A stretch of DNA of 64,000 bases from the NCBI GenBank assembly GCA_963772805.1, contig CAVYYU010000002.1, positions 310,001-374,000 on the forward strand, read 5' to 3'. The translations under genes and the position numbers were made by a program. This document shows positions 26,006 to 34,432 of the stretch, in pieces. Positions within the stretch are counted from its first letter, which is position 1, and every line of letters begins with the position of its first letter. The DNA comes from Legionella_A sp963772805 (GTDB lineage Bacteria; Pseudomonadota; Gammaproteobacteria; Legionellales; Legionellaceae). The notes below the pieces were generated by a model, which did no database searches, had not been told where the DNA came from, and was given only the letters and a program-made list of their open reading frames with translations.

Positions 26006-27277
26006 ATGGCAAATATTGTCGTTCTGGGTGGTGGGATTGGTGGCGTATCTGCCGCATATGGGCTAAAGGAAAAACTGGGTAATGCTCATCATGTAACGCT
26101 CATAAACTCTGTGAATTATTTTCAATTTACGCCTTCTAATGTATGGGCCGGAGTCGGATGGCGCGATCGTGATGCGGTGACGGTGTCTCTAGAAGAGTGC
26201 CTCTCCAAAAAACACATTGATTTTATTTCCCAATCAGTCAACCGTATTGATGCGGCAAATAATCAGCTCCATCTTTCCGATGGAAAAACTGTTCAGTATG
26301 ATTATCTGGTGATTACCACGGGAGCAAAACTTGCTTTTGATGAGGTGCCAGGAGCTGGACCCAGCAATGGATTTACCCATTCAGTCTGTACTATTGATCA
26401 TGCTGAATCTACGTTGGCGGCCTATCAGGCGTTTTTGAACGATCCAGGGCCTGTCATTATTGGCACCATGCCAGGGGCAAGTTGTTTTGGACCAGCGTAT
26501 GAATTTTCTTTTTGTGTGAACAGCGATTTAAGAGATAAAAAGTTACGTCATAAAGTGCCAATGACTTATGTCACCAGTGAGCCCTATATAGGACATTTAG
26601 GAATTGGCGGTGTTAATGATTCTAAAACAATGCTTGAATCCGAATTACGTAAAAGCAATATTAATTTTATAACCAATGCAAAAGTAACTAAAGTTGAAGA
26701 TGGGAAAATGACAGTTTCTGAGCTGGATTCCAACGGCCAGCTTCTCAAAGAGCATCTACTGCCATTTAAATTTTCGATGATGATTCCCGCTTTCAAAGGG
26801 GTGGATGCTGTCGCAGAGGTTGACGGACTATGTAACCCCCGCGGTTTTGTTATTGTTGATGAGCATCAGCGAAGCACCAAGTATCCTAATATTTATTCCG
26901 CCGGTGTATGCATTGCCATTCCACCCGTTGAAGCCACACCAGTACCCACAGGCGTTCCAAAAACAGGGTACATGATTGAGACCATGGTTACGGCCATTGT
27001 CGAAAATATCTTTTCCGATATTGAAAGCAAACCACTTTCAGCTGTTGCATCAAGAGGTGCTATATGTTTGGCGGACATGGGGCATCGAGGAATAGCATTT
27101 GTCGCCATTCCAGAGACGCCTCCAAGAAATGTTGATTGGGCAAAAGAGGGTAGATGGGTACACTTTGCCAAAGCTGGCTATGAAAAATATTTTCTTTATA
27201 AAGTGAGGCATGGCCTATCAGAGCCTGTTTATGAGAAATATATCTTGAAAATGCTAGGCATAAATCGTTTGGAATAG
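26006..27277 (+). CDS. sqr: Sulfide:quinone oxidoreductase (FAD-dependent)
   Basis: A 423-residue flavoprotein with an N-terminal GGGIGG dinucleotide-binding motif and a second FAD region near YSAGVCIAIPPVE. Three Cys at 128, 160 and 354 match the redox-active positions of the characterised Acidithiobacillus SQR (128, 160, 356). Such enzymes oxidise sulfide to polysulfide and reduce membrane quinone; the C-terminal amphipathic helices (FLYKVRHG) would dock it to the membrane. The NAD-binding domain is of the reduced SQR kind. It follows the P-type ATPase by about 150 bases. A related NADH dehydrogenase-like role is the main alternative. Confidence 0.85.
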   Translation: MANIVVLGGGIGGVSAAYGLKEKLGNAHHVTLINSVNYFQFTPSNVWAGVGWRDRDAVTVSLEECLSKKHIDFISQSVNRIDAANNQLHLSDGKTVQYDYLVITTGAKLAFDEVPGAGPSNGFTHSVCTIDHAESTLAAYQAFLNDPGPVIIGTMPGASCFGPAYEFSFCVNSDLRDKKLRHKVPMTYVTSEPYIGHLGIGGVNDSKTMLESELRKSNINFITNAKVTKVEDGKMTVSELDSNGQLLKEHLLPFKFSMMIPAFKGVDAVAEVDGLCNPRGFVIVDEHQRSTKYPNIYSAGVCIAIPPVEATPVPTGVPKTGYMIETMVTAIVENIFSDIESKPLSAVASRGAICLADMGHRGIAFVAIPETPPRNVDWAKEGRWVHFAKAGYEKYFLYKVRHGLSEPVYEKYILKMLGINRLE

Positions 27278-27586
27278 TTACCTGATTAAATACTTTTCAC
27301 GCTTGCTGGACTGTTAACGTCAATGGCTCATAAGGGGAATAACTATCGATGAACTTAAATGTCTACCAGCGATTTTTGTTGACCGGATGGTGACATTGAA
27401 AAGGACTTTCCACATACCAGAAAATCCGATTAACGTGTTGGCGAAACGCTTCATCCAATTGCCGTGAGTAATGAATAGCTCAGCGCGATTAAGCGTGACG
27501 TGATTCGCAGTTAGTCCTCGTTCCAGCTCCAACGCCTCAATGTTTATGAGTGCAGGAAGCCGTGATTCGAGGTGTGCCTGGGGGTG
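27278..27586. other. Intergenic region between convergent genes
   Basis: A minus-strand open frame of about 70 codons (27320-27532) covers part of it, but neither strand shows a recognisable family or a ribosome site. It could be remnant sequence. I see no clear terminator for the oxidoreductase gene. Confidence 0.4.
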
Positions 27587-27901
27587 CTACGGTTTATGCT
27601 CAACACGAGCCAGTCTACCATGAGCAAAGTACACACTTAAATTGCGTACTTCTGTCGGTCCGCTGCCTTTGCGCCAAGTGTAGGCATAATCCCAACGATC
27701 ATTCTCAAAGGTAGGACTGAGCAAGCTAGTGCCCATCAGGACCGCCACATCTTCTTTACTCATACCGGTGTGTAGACGCTCAACCTTATCTTGTGGCAAT
27801 AAATTACCCTGTTGCACGATGCGTCTGGAAAAGTCATAGGAAATACAACTGGTGAGCGACATCACTAAAGCGATGCTGATGAGAATCATTCTAATTCGCA
27901 T
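27587..27901 (-). CDS. bamE: Outer-membrane assembly lipoprotein BamE (SmpA)
   Basis: About 104 residues from the ATG at 27901 (the frame is open to 27958). Lipobox L-T-S-C at Cys19 after a hydrophobic leader, then the SmpA/OmlA-type domain with LHTGMSKEDVAVLMGTSLL and DRWDYAYTW. BamE is a lipoprotein subunit of the BAM complex that inserts beta-barrels. It is divergent from fur, a conserved gammaproteobacterial arrangement that also supports the family call. Confidence 0.92.
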   Translation of the reverse strand: MRIRMILISIALVMSLTSCISYDFSRRIVQQGNLLPQDKVERLHTGMSKEDVAVLMGTSLLSPTFENDRWDYAYTWRKGSGPTEVRNLSVYFAHGRLARVEHKP

Positions 27902-28001
27902 TTCTTTGCCTGTGGGGGAAAATTTCGCCATAATACCATGCTGTTTGTCGAAAGGCATCAGTAAAAATCACGATCATTAATCGGTTATGAGAGGAGTATT
28001 T

Positions 28002-28427
28002 GTGGACGATAGCCAGCAACTAAAAGATGCCGGATTAAAAATTACTATGCCGCGCTTGAAAGTGTTGCAAATTCTTGAGCAGTCTAAAGCTCATCACCTG
28101 AGTGCTGAAAATGTTTACAAGGCTCTTTTGGATACCGGCGAAGATGTGGGTTTGGCAACTGTTTATCGCGTACTCGCACAATTTGAAGCCGCAGGCTTAA
28201 TTGATCGCCATAATTTTGAAGGTGGTCATTCTGTGTATGAACTCAGTCAGGGTGATCACCACGATCATCTGGTTTGTGTTAAGTGTGGTCGAGTAGAGGA
28301 ATTTGTCGATGAAATCATTGAAAAACGCCAGCAGATGATTGCTGAGCAGGCACAATTTAAAATGACTGATCATGCGTTGAATATTTATGGAGTATGTCCA
28401 CAGTGTCAGAGTGGGGGTGGAATTTGA
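28002..28427 (+). CDS. fur: Ferric uptake regulator
   Basis: A 141-residue winged-helix regulator with LKDAGLKITMPRLKVLQIL at the start, DNA-contacting VGLATVYRVL, metal site HHDHLVC and Cys pairs (CVKCG and CPQCQ). It binds Fe(II) and represses iron-uptake genes. The GTG at 28002 is preferred over the ATG at 27987 because GAGAGGAG lies between them at the right distance for GTG, and homologues start at this point. It is divergent from bamE across about 100 bases. Confidence 0.95.
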   Translation: MDDSQQLKDAGLKITMPRLKVLQILEQSKAHHLSAENVYKALLDTGEDVGLATVYRVLAQFEAAGLIDRHNFEGGHSVYELSQGDHHDHLVCVKCGRVEEFVDEIIEKRQQMIAEQAQFKMTDHALNIYGVCPQCQSGGGI

Positions 28428-28578
28428 TAAAGAGGGGATATTTATCAAATGCCCCTTTCCGCCCTATTGGGCAATTTCTCCTGCAGGGGGAGAGGAGAGT
28501 GTTTTGTTTATATAATTGCTGTAAATTTCAAGATGGTTCTTACCCATTAGGGCAACAAGCCTTTGTATGACAGGCGAA

Positions 28579-29283
28579 TTACAACAACTGCCGCAACTCG
28601 TTCAGGCTGTCAGAAAGCGCATGCAGCAGTTGCTTAAAGGCATCACTATCTTGTACCAGGGCTTGATTACTTTCCACTTCCAGGCCGAGGTATTGTTCTT
28701 GGGTATATTTTTTTCGCAACGTTGAAGTAAAACCATCACTCTTGCCATTGTAGGGGTAATTTTTGCGTACACGATAGGCTGGTCGCTCAGTTAATAATAA
28801 TTCGTGCCAAAGCCTTGCTACCTCACGTTCAGCATGTCGAGACGAGTCATACAACAATCCGATTGCGGCATTGCGAGTTACTCCATTAAGCTCAGGTGTG
28901 AAGGTATGAATCGATAAATGTAAGACCTGATGCCCAAGATCTATGTGTTTTTTAATGATTGCTTCCGTTTGCTGTCGATAGGGCTGGTAGTAGACGTCGA
29001 TTAATTTCTGTTTGGCAATGGTTGAGAGCGGTCGTGTGAATTCGGAGAAGCACTGAGCATGCGTTAGGCTGCGATTACAATCAATTAATAAACGTGTAAT
29101 GGTCGATTTTGTGTAATCACAATTTAGCGTTTGACTTAAATGATCAGTAATTTCCCGTGCACCGAAATCCACGGCGCGGTGGGTTGACAGTACTGATTGT
29201 TGTCCATTGAACAAATGAGTATAGGCTGCTGGTAATTCATTGCTGGCATGTTCACAGCTAAGCACAATTATAGTAGGCTTCAT
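28579..29283 (-). CDS. N-formylglutamate amidohydrolase-family protein
   Basis: A 234-residue protein of the N-formylglutamate amidohydrolase (HutG-like/FGase) family: VLSCEHASNELP at the start, STHRAVDFGA, and SIHTFTPELNG with the metal-binding His. Members hydrolyse N-formyl amino acids in a zinc site; in operons with amidoligases they are thought to cleave or process the product. The ATG at 29283 overlaps the GCS2 stop as ATGA, so it is the last gene of a tight minus-strand cassette rather than a histidine-degradation gene (no other hut gene is near). Confidence 0.85.
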   Translation of the reverse strand: MKPTIIVLSCEHASNELPAAYTHLFNGQQSVLSTHRAVDFGAREITDHLSQTLNCDYTKSTITRLLIDCNRSLTHAQCFSEFTRPLSTIAKQKLIDVYYQPYRQQTEAIIKKHIDLGHQVLHLSIHTFTPELNGVTRNAAIGLLYDSSRHAEREVARLWHELLLTERPAYRVRKNYPYNGKSDGFTSTLRKKYTQEQYLGLEVESNQALVQDSDAFKQLLHALSDSLNELRQLL

Positions 29284-30509
29284 GATGTTTGCATTAGTTG
29301 ATTGTTGAGTAGGCATTCGCCAAGCTGTCGATACGTCCGTGTCAGGGTTTCTTTGCTGTAATTATGATTGCAGGTGCGCAGAATGCGCTCACTTAAATTT
29401 CCTTGACGCAAAATATTCTCCAGTGCAAGTTGACTTGTTTGATCAAGCTCAGGGCTCACGCGCTCAATGAGCAAAGACCAGGCATCACGCATCGTCATGC
29501 ACCGTTTTGGCAGTTGCCACTGTTCCAGTAGTTCGCTGTCGTCGATGCTCACGGCCAGACCGTCCTTGAGCGCTTGTTCATAAATCGCTTTTAGTGATTT
29601 GGTCGCAAACGCCTTGTCCAGATGAAGACGCGAGCGCTCATTCCAGCTTTTAAGAATGGCATGTATTGCCCGAGCAATGGCAATATCAGCATTGACACAT
29701 TCTTGCGAATCAAGGATACGAATTTCAATGGCCTTATAATCAAATTTGGCAATGGCAGCGCGGGAATTCAACCATTCGTACTGCAACAATCCCTGCGGGT
29801 CGAATGCCTTAATATCGCGGTACATTGGCGCCAGAATTTCTTGCTCGTATTGTGCTTGTGAGCGGATGAACTCAGGGATAATGTCACCGCTAATTGATGG
29901 TATCCGCTGTTGGTTTTTGCCATAAAAAAATAGACGCGAATCCAACTGACCCGTGGGCTTGCCTTCTAAAAAAGGGGTGCTGGCCGCAAGCGCTGGCAGC
30001 AGAGGCAGGAGCAGACGAATAGTGTTATGCAATTGGCTAAACTCAGCATCATTGGCAAACGGTAAGTTGACGTGCATGCTTTGCAAGTTAGACCAACCAT
30101 GCCCTTCACAATTAAAAATCGTATCGTACTGATTGTAAATAGCCCGATTGCCATGCGGCCAACGTGTGGTTTCTGTTAACGGGTTCATCCACGGATGCGC
30201 GCCTGTTGGCAGCAATTGCAAGTTATGTTGTTGCAACAACGGCTGCAATTGCATAATTGTTCGCTGAAACTGCTCGGCAATGGGTGCCTGCGGTGGTTTG
30301 GGGCCGTTATTTTTTAGCTCGAGAACATGCATCACCAGTTCATTACTGATGGCGATATCCCCCAGCTCAACTTCATTAACTAGTTCACCGGCTAGCGCGT
30401 TTAGCAGTAAATCACTTTTGGGCTGGACGTCCAGTGTATCCCGGTCAACCAGCATGTATTCAATCTCGATGCCCAGCACTGAAAAAATGGAGTAATCAGA
30501 CATAGCCAT
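29280..30509 (-). CDS. GCS2-family carboxylate-amine ligase
   Basis: About 409 residues starting at ATG 30509 (ATG 30503 is equally possible; AGGA precedes both). The N-terminal GIEIEYMLVD is the Glu-rich metal/ATP motif of the glutamate-cysteine ligase 2 (GCS2/YbdK-like) group; HVNLPF and the EIRILDSQEC block follow. This family forms gamma-peptide bonds between a carboxylate and an amine with ATP. It overlaps the ATP-grasp gene by up to 14 nt and the downstream amidohydrolase by 4 nt. Because a second ligase sits next door, its product is unlikely to be simply glutathione. The frame upstream of 30509 lies inside the ATP-grasp gene. Confidence 0.82.
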   Translation of the reverse strand: MAMSDYSIFSVLGIEIEYMLVDRDTLDVQPKSDLLLNALAGELVNEVELGDIAISNELVMHVLELKNNGPKPPQAPIAEQFQRTIMQLQPLLQQHNLQLLPTGAHPWMNPLTETTRWPHGNRAIYNQYDTIFNCEGHGWSNLQSMHVNLPFANDAEFSQLHNTIRLLLPLLPALAASTPFLEGKPTGQLDSRLFFYGKNQQRIPSISGDIIPEFIRSQAQYEQEILAPMYRDIKAFDPQGLLQYEWLNSRAAIAKFDYKAIEIRILDSQECVNADIAIARAIHAILKSWNERSRLHLDKAFATKSLKAIYEQALKDGLAVSIDDSELLEQWQLPKRCMTMRDAWSLLIERVSPELDQTSQLALENILRQGNLSERILRTCNHNYSKETLTRTYRQLGECLLNNQLMQTS

Positions 30510-31947
30510 GTTTCCTGCGGATACGTTGTAAAAAAACCGCCATAACTTGTTGATATAGCCCTTCACCCAGTACTTGGTCTTCAATACCAAAATCAATATT
30601 GGGGTTATCATTTACCTCAATAACGTAATGCTTATCTCCCTGACTTTTGATGTCGACACCATATAGGCTGTCGCCAATCAGGCGTGTCGCTTTTAATGCC
30701 GTTTTAATCACGCCTTCAGGTACTTTATCCAAAGGAACCGTATCGAATTCCCCTTCACGTTCTTGCACGGAATCCCAGTTATAGATTTGCCAGTGATCCT
30801 TGGCCATGTAATAACGGCAGGCAAACAGAGGTTTGTTATCCAGGATGCCAATGCGCCAGTCGAAATCCGTGGGGATAAACGGTTGCAGTAATACTAAATC
30901 GGAAGTTTTAAAAAATTGCGTCAATGACTTTTGTAATTCTTTTTGGTCATCTAGCTTAATTACCCCAAGAGAAAATGCGCTGTCTGGTTTTTTTAATACG
31001 CAGGGGAACTCAATAATGGGTAAGGTTTTATCATATTTACTGATAAACAAGGTATCGGGAGTCAAAATTTGATGACTGCGCATCAGCTCAGCTAAATAGA
31101 CTTTGTTACCGCATTTCACAATTGATTGTGGATCATCGATGACCACCATATTTTCTTGCACAGCCCGTCGCGCCATACGATAGGTGTAATGGTCGATGGA
31201 GGTGGTGGCGCGGATAAATAGCGCGTCATACTCCGCTATTGATTTACTGTCGCTCTTATCAATAAAATCAACATTTAATCCCATGGATTCACCAATACTG
31301 GCAAACATGTCAAGCGCTTTTCTGTCTGAAGGCGCATTGGCTTCGCTGGGGTCGTGCAGAATTGCCAGGTCATGGAAACGTTGTTTTTTTCGCCATTGAT
31401 GAAAGCGTTTTTTTGAGAAATAAGTTTCTGCTGCTTGGCGCATGAAGTCATAGTGTTGCGGGGGAATATCATTTATTGACAAAGGAATAAGTTTTTTGAT
31501 GCTCCATTGCTTCTTTTTTTCAAGGGTAAAGCGCAGTAGCGGTAATGGAAATAAGCTATGTAATTTTTTTGCTAAAACAGCATGACATCGGGCCATGTTT
31601 TGGCCAAAATACAGACTTAAAGTAAATTCGTCCCCTTTGATATCATGTAAACTATGCTGCAGTTCCTCATCGATATCGTGGGAAATTTGCTTCGATAAGC
31701 TGCTGCTTAATACATCCTGAATGCTGAGTACGGATGGGATTGCTTTGTGATCCCGCGCTTGTGCCAGCAGTGATACATAATAGCCAATGGTCTGATAATC
31801 GTAGGATTTGCACAGGTTAATGACGCGCATCGATTTGCTTTGGTGGTAGAGCTCATCGGATAAATAATCTGAAGCATGAACAACCGGAGCAAGAGGAGCT
31901 AAGAAATCCCAACTTGGAGGATCGTCTGTGACCAGAATAGTTTGCAT
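30496..31947 (-). CDS. RimK-like ATP-grasp ligase with RLAN N-terminal domain
   Basis: A 483-residue ligase. Residues about 35-190 match the RLAN domain (MRVINLCKSY, TIGYYVSLLAQARDHKAIPS). From about 200 on is an ATP-grasp fold: FPCVLKKPDSAFSLGV (ATP-binding Lys), LLQPFIPTDFDWRIG, and the catalytic VIEVNDNPNID with metal ligands. RimK-like enzymes add amino acids to a carboxyl group. It starts directly after the C39-like gene stop (TGA then ATG) and overlaps the GCS2 gene, so all are translated together. The RLAN/ATP-grasp plus GCS2 plus peptidase set was described as an amidoligase system by Iyer and colleagues; the product is unknown. Confidence 0.85.
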   Translation of the reverse strand: MQTILVTDDPPSWDFLAPLAPVVHASDYLSDELYHQSKSMRVINLCKSYDYQTIGYYVSLLAQARDHKAIPSVLSIQDVLSSSLSKQISHDIDEELQHSLHDIKGDEFTLSLYFGQNMARCHAVLAKKLHSLFPLPLLRFTLEKKKQWSIKKLIPLSINDIPPQHYDFMRQAAETYFSKKRFHQWRKKQRFHDLAILHDPSEANAPSDRKALDMFASIGESMGLNVDFIDKSDSKSIAEYDALFIRATTSIDHYTYRMARRAVQENMVVIDDPQSIVKCGNKVYLAELMRSHQILTPDTLFISKYDKTLPIIEFPCVLKKPDSAFSLGVIKLDDQKELQKSLTQFFKTSDLVLLQPFIPTDFDWRIGILDNKPLFACRYYMAKDHWQIYNWDSVQEREGEFDTVPLDKVPEGVIKTALKATRLIGDSLYGVDIKSQGDKHYVIEVNDNPNIDFGIEDQVLGEGLYQQVMAVFLQRIRRKHGYV

Positions 31948-32712
31948 TCAACATCCTTTTGGTTGGATTATTAGTAAATTAGCATCGTAAGTGAGCACTC
32001 CGAGCATAATCGCGTTGATGAGACGGTTACTCCCTACCTTGTAATAATTATCGTGTGATAATGGGTTTTCGCGATGTGGGTCAGCAACGACCACGTGTCT
32101 TCTCTTCTCATCATAGCCGCAGAGTACAACAAAATGTCCGCATGGTGTGCCTCGAATGTCATCGTAAATGGCTTGCCCTTCTTTAGTATAGGTTTCGCGG
32201 GCACTGCGATAAAGGTATGTAGCGCTTAATCCGGTTAAAATGGGGATTTTCTGCTCGAAATAACGTTTGAGTAATTGCACGCTTAGGGTGCGAAAGCGCA
32301 CGTTACCGCCTAGCTGTAAATATTGTTGATAAGCAACACTGGATTGTACAATCCCTTTGTCCCATTTGTGTTTCATTTGCGCTTCTAGTTTGGCAATCAA
32401 TGCCCCCCGTTCGGTGTTGCCCTCAGTAAACCAGGTGGGGTCAAACACATCGAGATTATTGATATAAATTGTGGTGTCAAACCCATGCATTAACGCATGC
32501 TTGCCAAGCAGCGGTGCTAGCGTGCCGCCAGATATGGCGCGTTCCACACCCTGCACTATTTCATCAAGACTGATGGTAACACCATAGTAATTATAAATGG
32601 CATGTAGGCAAGTCGGACCGCACGTTTCATCATCGGGCTGGGTATGGATGGTCAAATCAATCATGGGTGACAGACATAGTGCATCAGTGCGCAAAAAGGG
32701 AGAGGATACCAT
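31948..32712 (-). CDS. C39-like papain-fold cysteine peptidase
   Basis: A 254-residue protein with Cys31 in DDETCGPTCLHAI (Gln five residues before), His in CGHFVVLCGYD and Asp in VVADPHREN: the C39 peptidase triad. Such peptidases normally cut leader peptides at a double-Gly site; standalone forms occur with RLAN/ATP-grasp ligases. The start is uncertain: ATG 32710-32712 lies inside a perfect 17-bp palindrome (32709-32725), while ATG 32662-32664 (residue 17) is the alternative. Neither has a good ribosome site. No signal peptide is obvious, so action in the cytoplasm is likely. Confidence 0.8.
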   Translation of the reverse strand: MVSSPFLRTDALCLSPMIDLTIHTQPDDETCGPTCLHAIYNYYGVTISLDEIVQGVERAISGGTLAPLLGKHALMHGFDTTIYINNLDVFDPTWFTEGNTERGALIAKLEAQMKHKWDKGIVQSSVAYQQYLQLGGNVRFRTLSVQLLKRYFEQKIPILTGLSATYLYRSARETYTKEGQAIYDDIRGTPCGHFVVLCGYDEKRRHVVVADPHRENPLSHDNYYKVGSNRLINAIMLGVLTYDANLLIIQPKGC

Positions 32713-32725
32713 CTAAGTTAGATGG
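32709..32725. promoter_or_regulatory. 17-bp perfect palindrome overlapping the C39 gene start
   Basis: CCATCTAA-G-TTAGATGG is perfectly symmetrical around one base and covers the possible start codon of the C39-like gene, 15 bases after the DUF4442 stop. It could be an operator or an RNA hairpin that hides the start. Confidence 0.4.
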
Positions 32726-32739
32726 CTCTCTTTGATTTG

Positions 32740-33225
32740 TCAATTGTTTGCTGGTGTAAGAACTTTTAACGATAACTCCAATAAAAAATGAGCAATTTCC
32801 TGTGGTTGTTCAGGGTAGTCTGTGTAGGCGTGAATGTGTATCTGTTGGTTGATTCGCTTGCCGTTTGCTTGCGATTGGGTGATCATCGCTTTGATTTCAT
32901 TACCCATGCCACAGGTGAAGTAAACATCCGCCTCGGGGCGGCGCAAAAATTGTGCCTGAAATGATTTGAAGGCCAGTGATATGTTCACGCCAGCTTGTCT
33001 TGCGTGATAGAAACCATGCAATCCTCCCGCGACGTCCGCACCCACCGCCAGGGCGCCAAAATACATTGAGTTTAAGTGGTTTTTGGAGCGTCTGGTTAAG
33101 GGGATTTTAACGACAATGTCTTGATCGGTGAGGGTGATTAACCGTGGCTTTATATAGCCAATCAAGGGTACTTTAAAGCGGCCAAAGTACCATAAAAAAA
33201 ACTTAAAACGGGTAAAAGGTTTCAT
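32740..33225 (-). CDS. DUF4442 hotdog-fold (thioesterase-like) protein
   Basis: A 161-residue protein matching DUF4442: SMYFGALAVGADVAGGLHGFYHAR and the ADVYFTCGMGNEIKAMI region typical of the YiiD-C/DUF4442 hotdog group, whose members are considered acyl-thioesterase-like. No signal peptide; the N-terminus is hydrophobic and basic. It overlaps the BON gene by 4 nt and precedes the C39-like gene by 27 bases, so it belongs to the same transcript as the amidoligase cassette. Confidence 0.75.
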   Translation of the reverse strand: MKPFTRFKFFLWYFGRFKVPLIGYIKPRLITLTDQDIVVKIPLTRRSKNHLNSMYFGALAVGADVAGGLHGFYHARQAGVNISLAFKSFQAQFLRRPEADVYFTCGMGNEIKAMITQSQANGKRINQQIHIHAYTDYPEQPQEIAHFLLELSLKVLTPANN

Positions 33226-33776
33226 GTAACGTCCTGTTTAACTTCAAGGGCCGAGATGATTTTTTTAACACCGCGCACGGCATTAACACGTTTCAGGATA
33301 GCGGCAATCGATTTGTTGTTTTTGACATTGCCGGTTAATTTTACAACGCCATTGGTGGTTGCGGCATTGATGCCAACTAATGGAATAGACTCATCATCGA
33401 GCACTTTGGCTTTTAAGACGGCAGCTTCAACTTTGGCAGTAATGTAAGTATCAGTAAACGCGGTGTTGACCAGTTTTATATCCAGTGTATCTGTATTAAC
33501 TGCTGTTACGCCTTTGGTCGATTTCGCCAGTCTTAACGCATCAACAAAAGCTTCTTTATTTTTGACATAACCACTGAGCTTAACGTTCCCATCTTCTGTG
33601 GATATTGAGATTTTCAATGGATTTAGATTTTTATTTTCAGCGAATTTGGCGGTAATTTTCGTGGTAATCAGCGAGTCACTGATTTCCTGCTCAAGTATTT
33701 GAATATTAGCAGCTTGGGTTACCGTTATAGAGCATGCTAAAAACGTGGCAAGCACGAGGTATAGTAATAAGCGCAT
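33222..33776 (-). CDS. Periplasmic BON-domain protein (OsmY-like)
   Basis: A 184-residue protein with a signal peptide (hydrophobic residues 2-15, cleavage after TQAA) and two BON domains: DSLITTKITAKFA with GNVKLSGYVKNKEAF, and TDTYITAKVEAAVL with GVVKLTGNVKNN. BON domains bind membranes in the periplasm. The ATG at 33776 has GAGG about seven bases upstream; eight more codons are open upstream. It starts the minus-strand cassette and shares ATGA with the DUF4442 gene. Confidence 0.85.
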   Translation of the reverse strand: MRLLLYLVLATFLACSITVTQAANIQILEQEISDSLITTKITAKFAENKNLNPLKISISTEDGNVKLSGYVKNKEAFVDALRLAKSTKGVTAVNTDTLDIKLVNTAFTDTYITAKVEAAVLKAKVLDDESIPLVGINAATTNGVVKLTGNVKNNKSIAAILKRVNAVRGVKKIISALEVKQDVT

Positions 33777-33857
33777 AGTTAACCTCGGGTTAAATGTCAA
33801 TAGTAAAGTATATCATATTAAGTGGTTAATTGTCAGCTGACATGGTGGCGTCTTCGA

Positions 33858-34316
33858 TCAATGTATAGCCATGTCTATGCTTTGCACAAGAAATTTGTTC
33901 GCTGTAGACGTCATCATAATCAGCAGGGAAAAATCAACAGTAATATTTAATTCAGGAATGACAACTTGCTGGTTAACACGCCAATATTTGATACCGGGCA
34001 ATACATCCTCATTTACTGCACCTGATGCAACCAGGGTGGCGGGGCCGTTGAGTACTGGGTGTAATGTTAATTTTTGTGCACGCACTTTCTGCATGTAATT
34101 ACCCAAAAAATTAGCAGCGGCATCCCAGGCATTTTTAGTGTAGTGCGTACGTACAGTTGCTGAATCTTGCGGTGTTTGTGAAAAATCAACCGACAGAGTT
34201 GCCAATAATACCTGTTGTGCCCAGGCAGCAACCTCGTTGTTGTCGGCGCGGGTGATTGATGAAAATATCAATAAAGCGGCGGATAAGCATAAACCGTAAA
34301 GTTGGCGTCGTTTCAT
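33858..34316 (-). CDS. IcmL/DotI-family periplasmic protein
   Basis: A 152-residue protein with a cleavable-looking signal peptide (ending SSITRA) followed by a domain of the T4BSS DotI/IcmL family: AAWAQQVLLATLSVDFSQTP, AWDAAANFL and KYWRVNQQVVI align with its pattern of an N-terminal helix, a Trp segment and a beta region. In Legionella and Coxiella, IcmL is an inner-membrane component of the Dot/Icm type IV secretion core. This copy appears soluble or periplasmic rather than anchored, so it is probably an IcmL-like accessory paralogue. It is the window's only direct hint of a T4BSS. Divergent from uvrA. Confidence 0.75.
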   Translation of the reverse strand: MKRRQLYGLCLSAALLIFSSITRADNNEVAAWAQQVLLATLSVDFSQTPQDSATVRTHYTKNAWDAAANFLGNYMQKVRAQKLTLHPVLNGPATLVASGAVNEDVLPGIKYWRVNQQVVIPELNITVDFSLLIMMTSTANKFLVQSIDMAIH

Positions 34317-34370
34317 ATAAGTTCCCTCTGCATTGCATCAACAAGAGTCATACCTCTGAAAAACAATCAT

Positions 34371-34399
34371 TTGTTTTATCAGTATAGCAGGGATATAAT
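34371..34399 (+). promoter_or_regulatory. Predicted sigma70 promoter of uvrA
   Basis: TTGTTT (34371-34376) and a perfect TATAAT (34394-34399) are 17 bases apart. Transcription would begin near 34406, which rules out the TTG frame start at 34400 and favours ATG 34433 (or 34421). No convincing LexA box is seen. Confidence 0.65.
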
Positions 34400-34432
34400 T
34401 TGTATCAATTTTTGACCAAAATGGCAATATCC

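Noticed and set aside
27320..27532. Minus-strand frame of 70 codons next to bamE
   Set aside because: No recognisable family and no ribosome site; kept only as unexplained intergenic sequence.
27960..28001. Possible Fur box between bamE and fur
   Set aside because: AT-rich stretch with only weak similarity to the 19-bp consensus.
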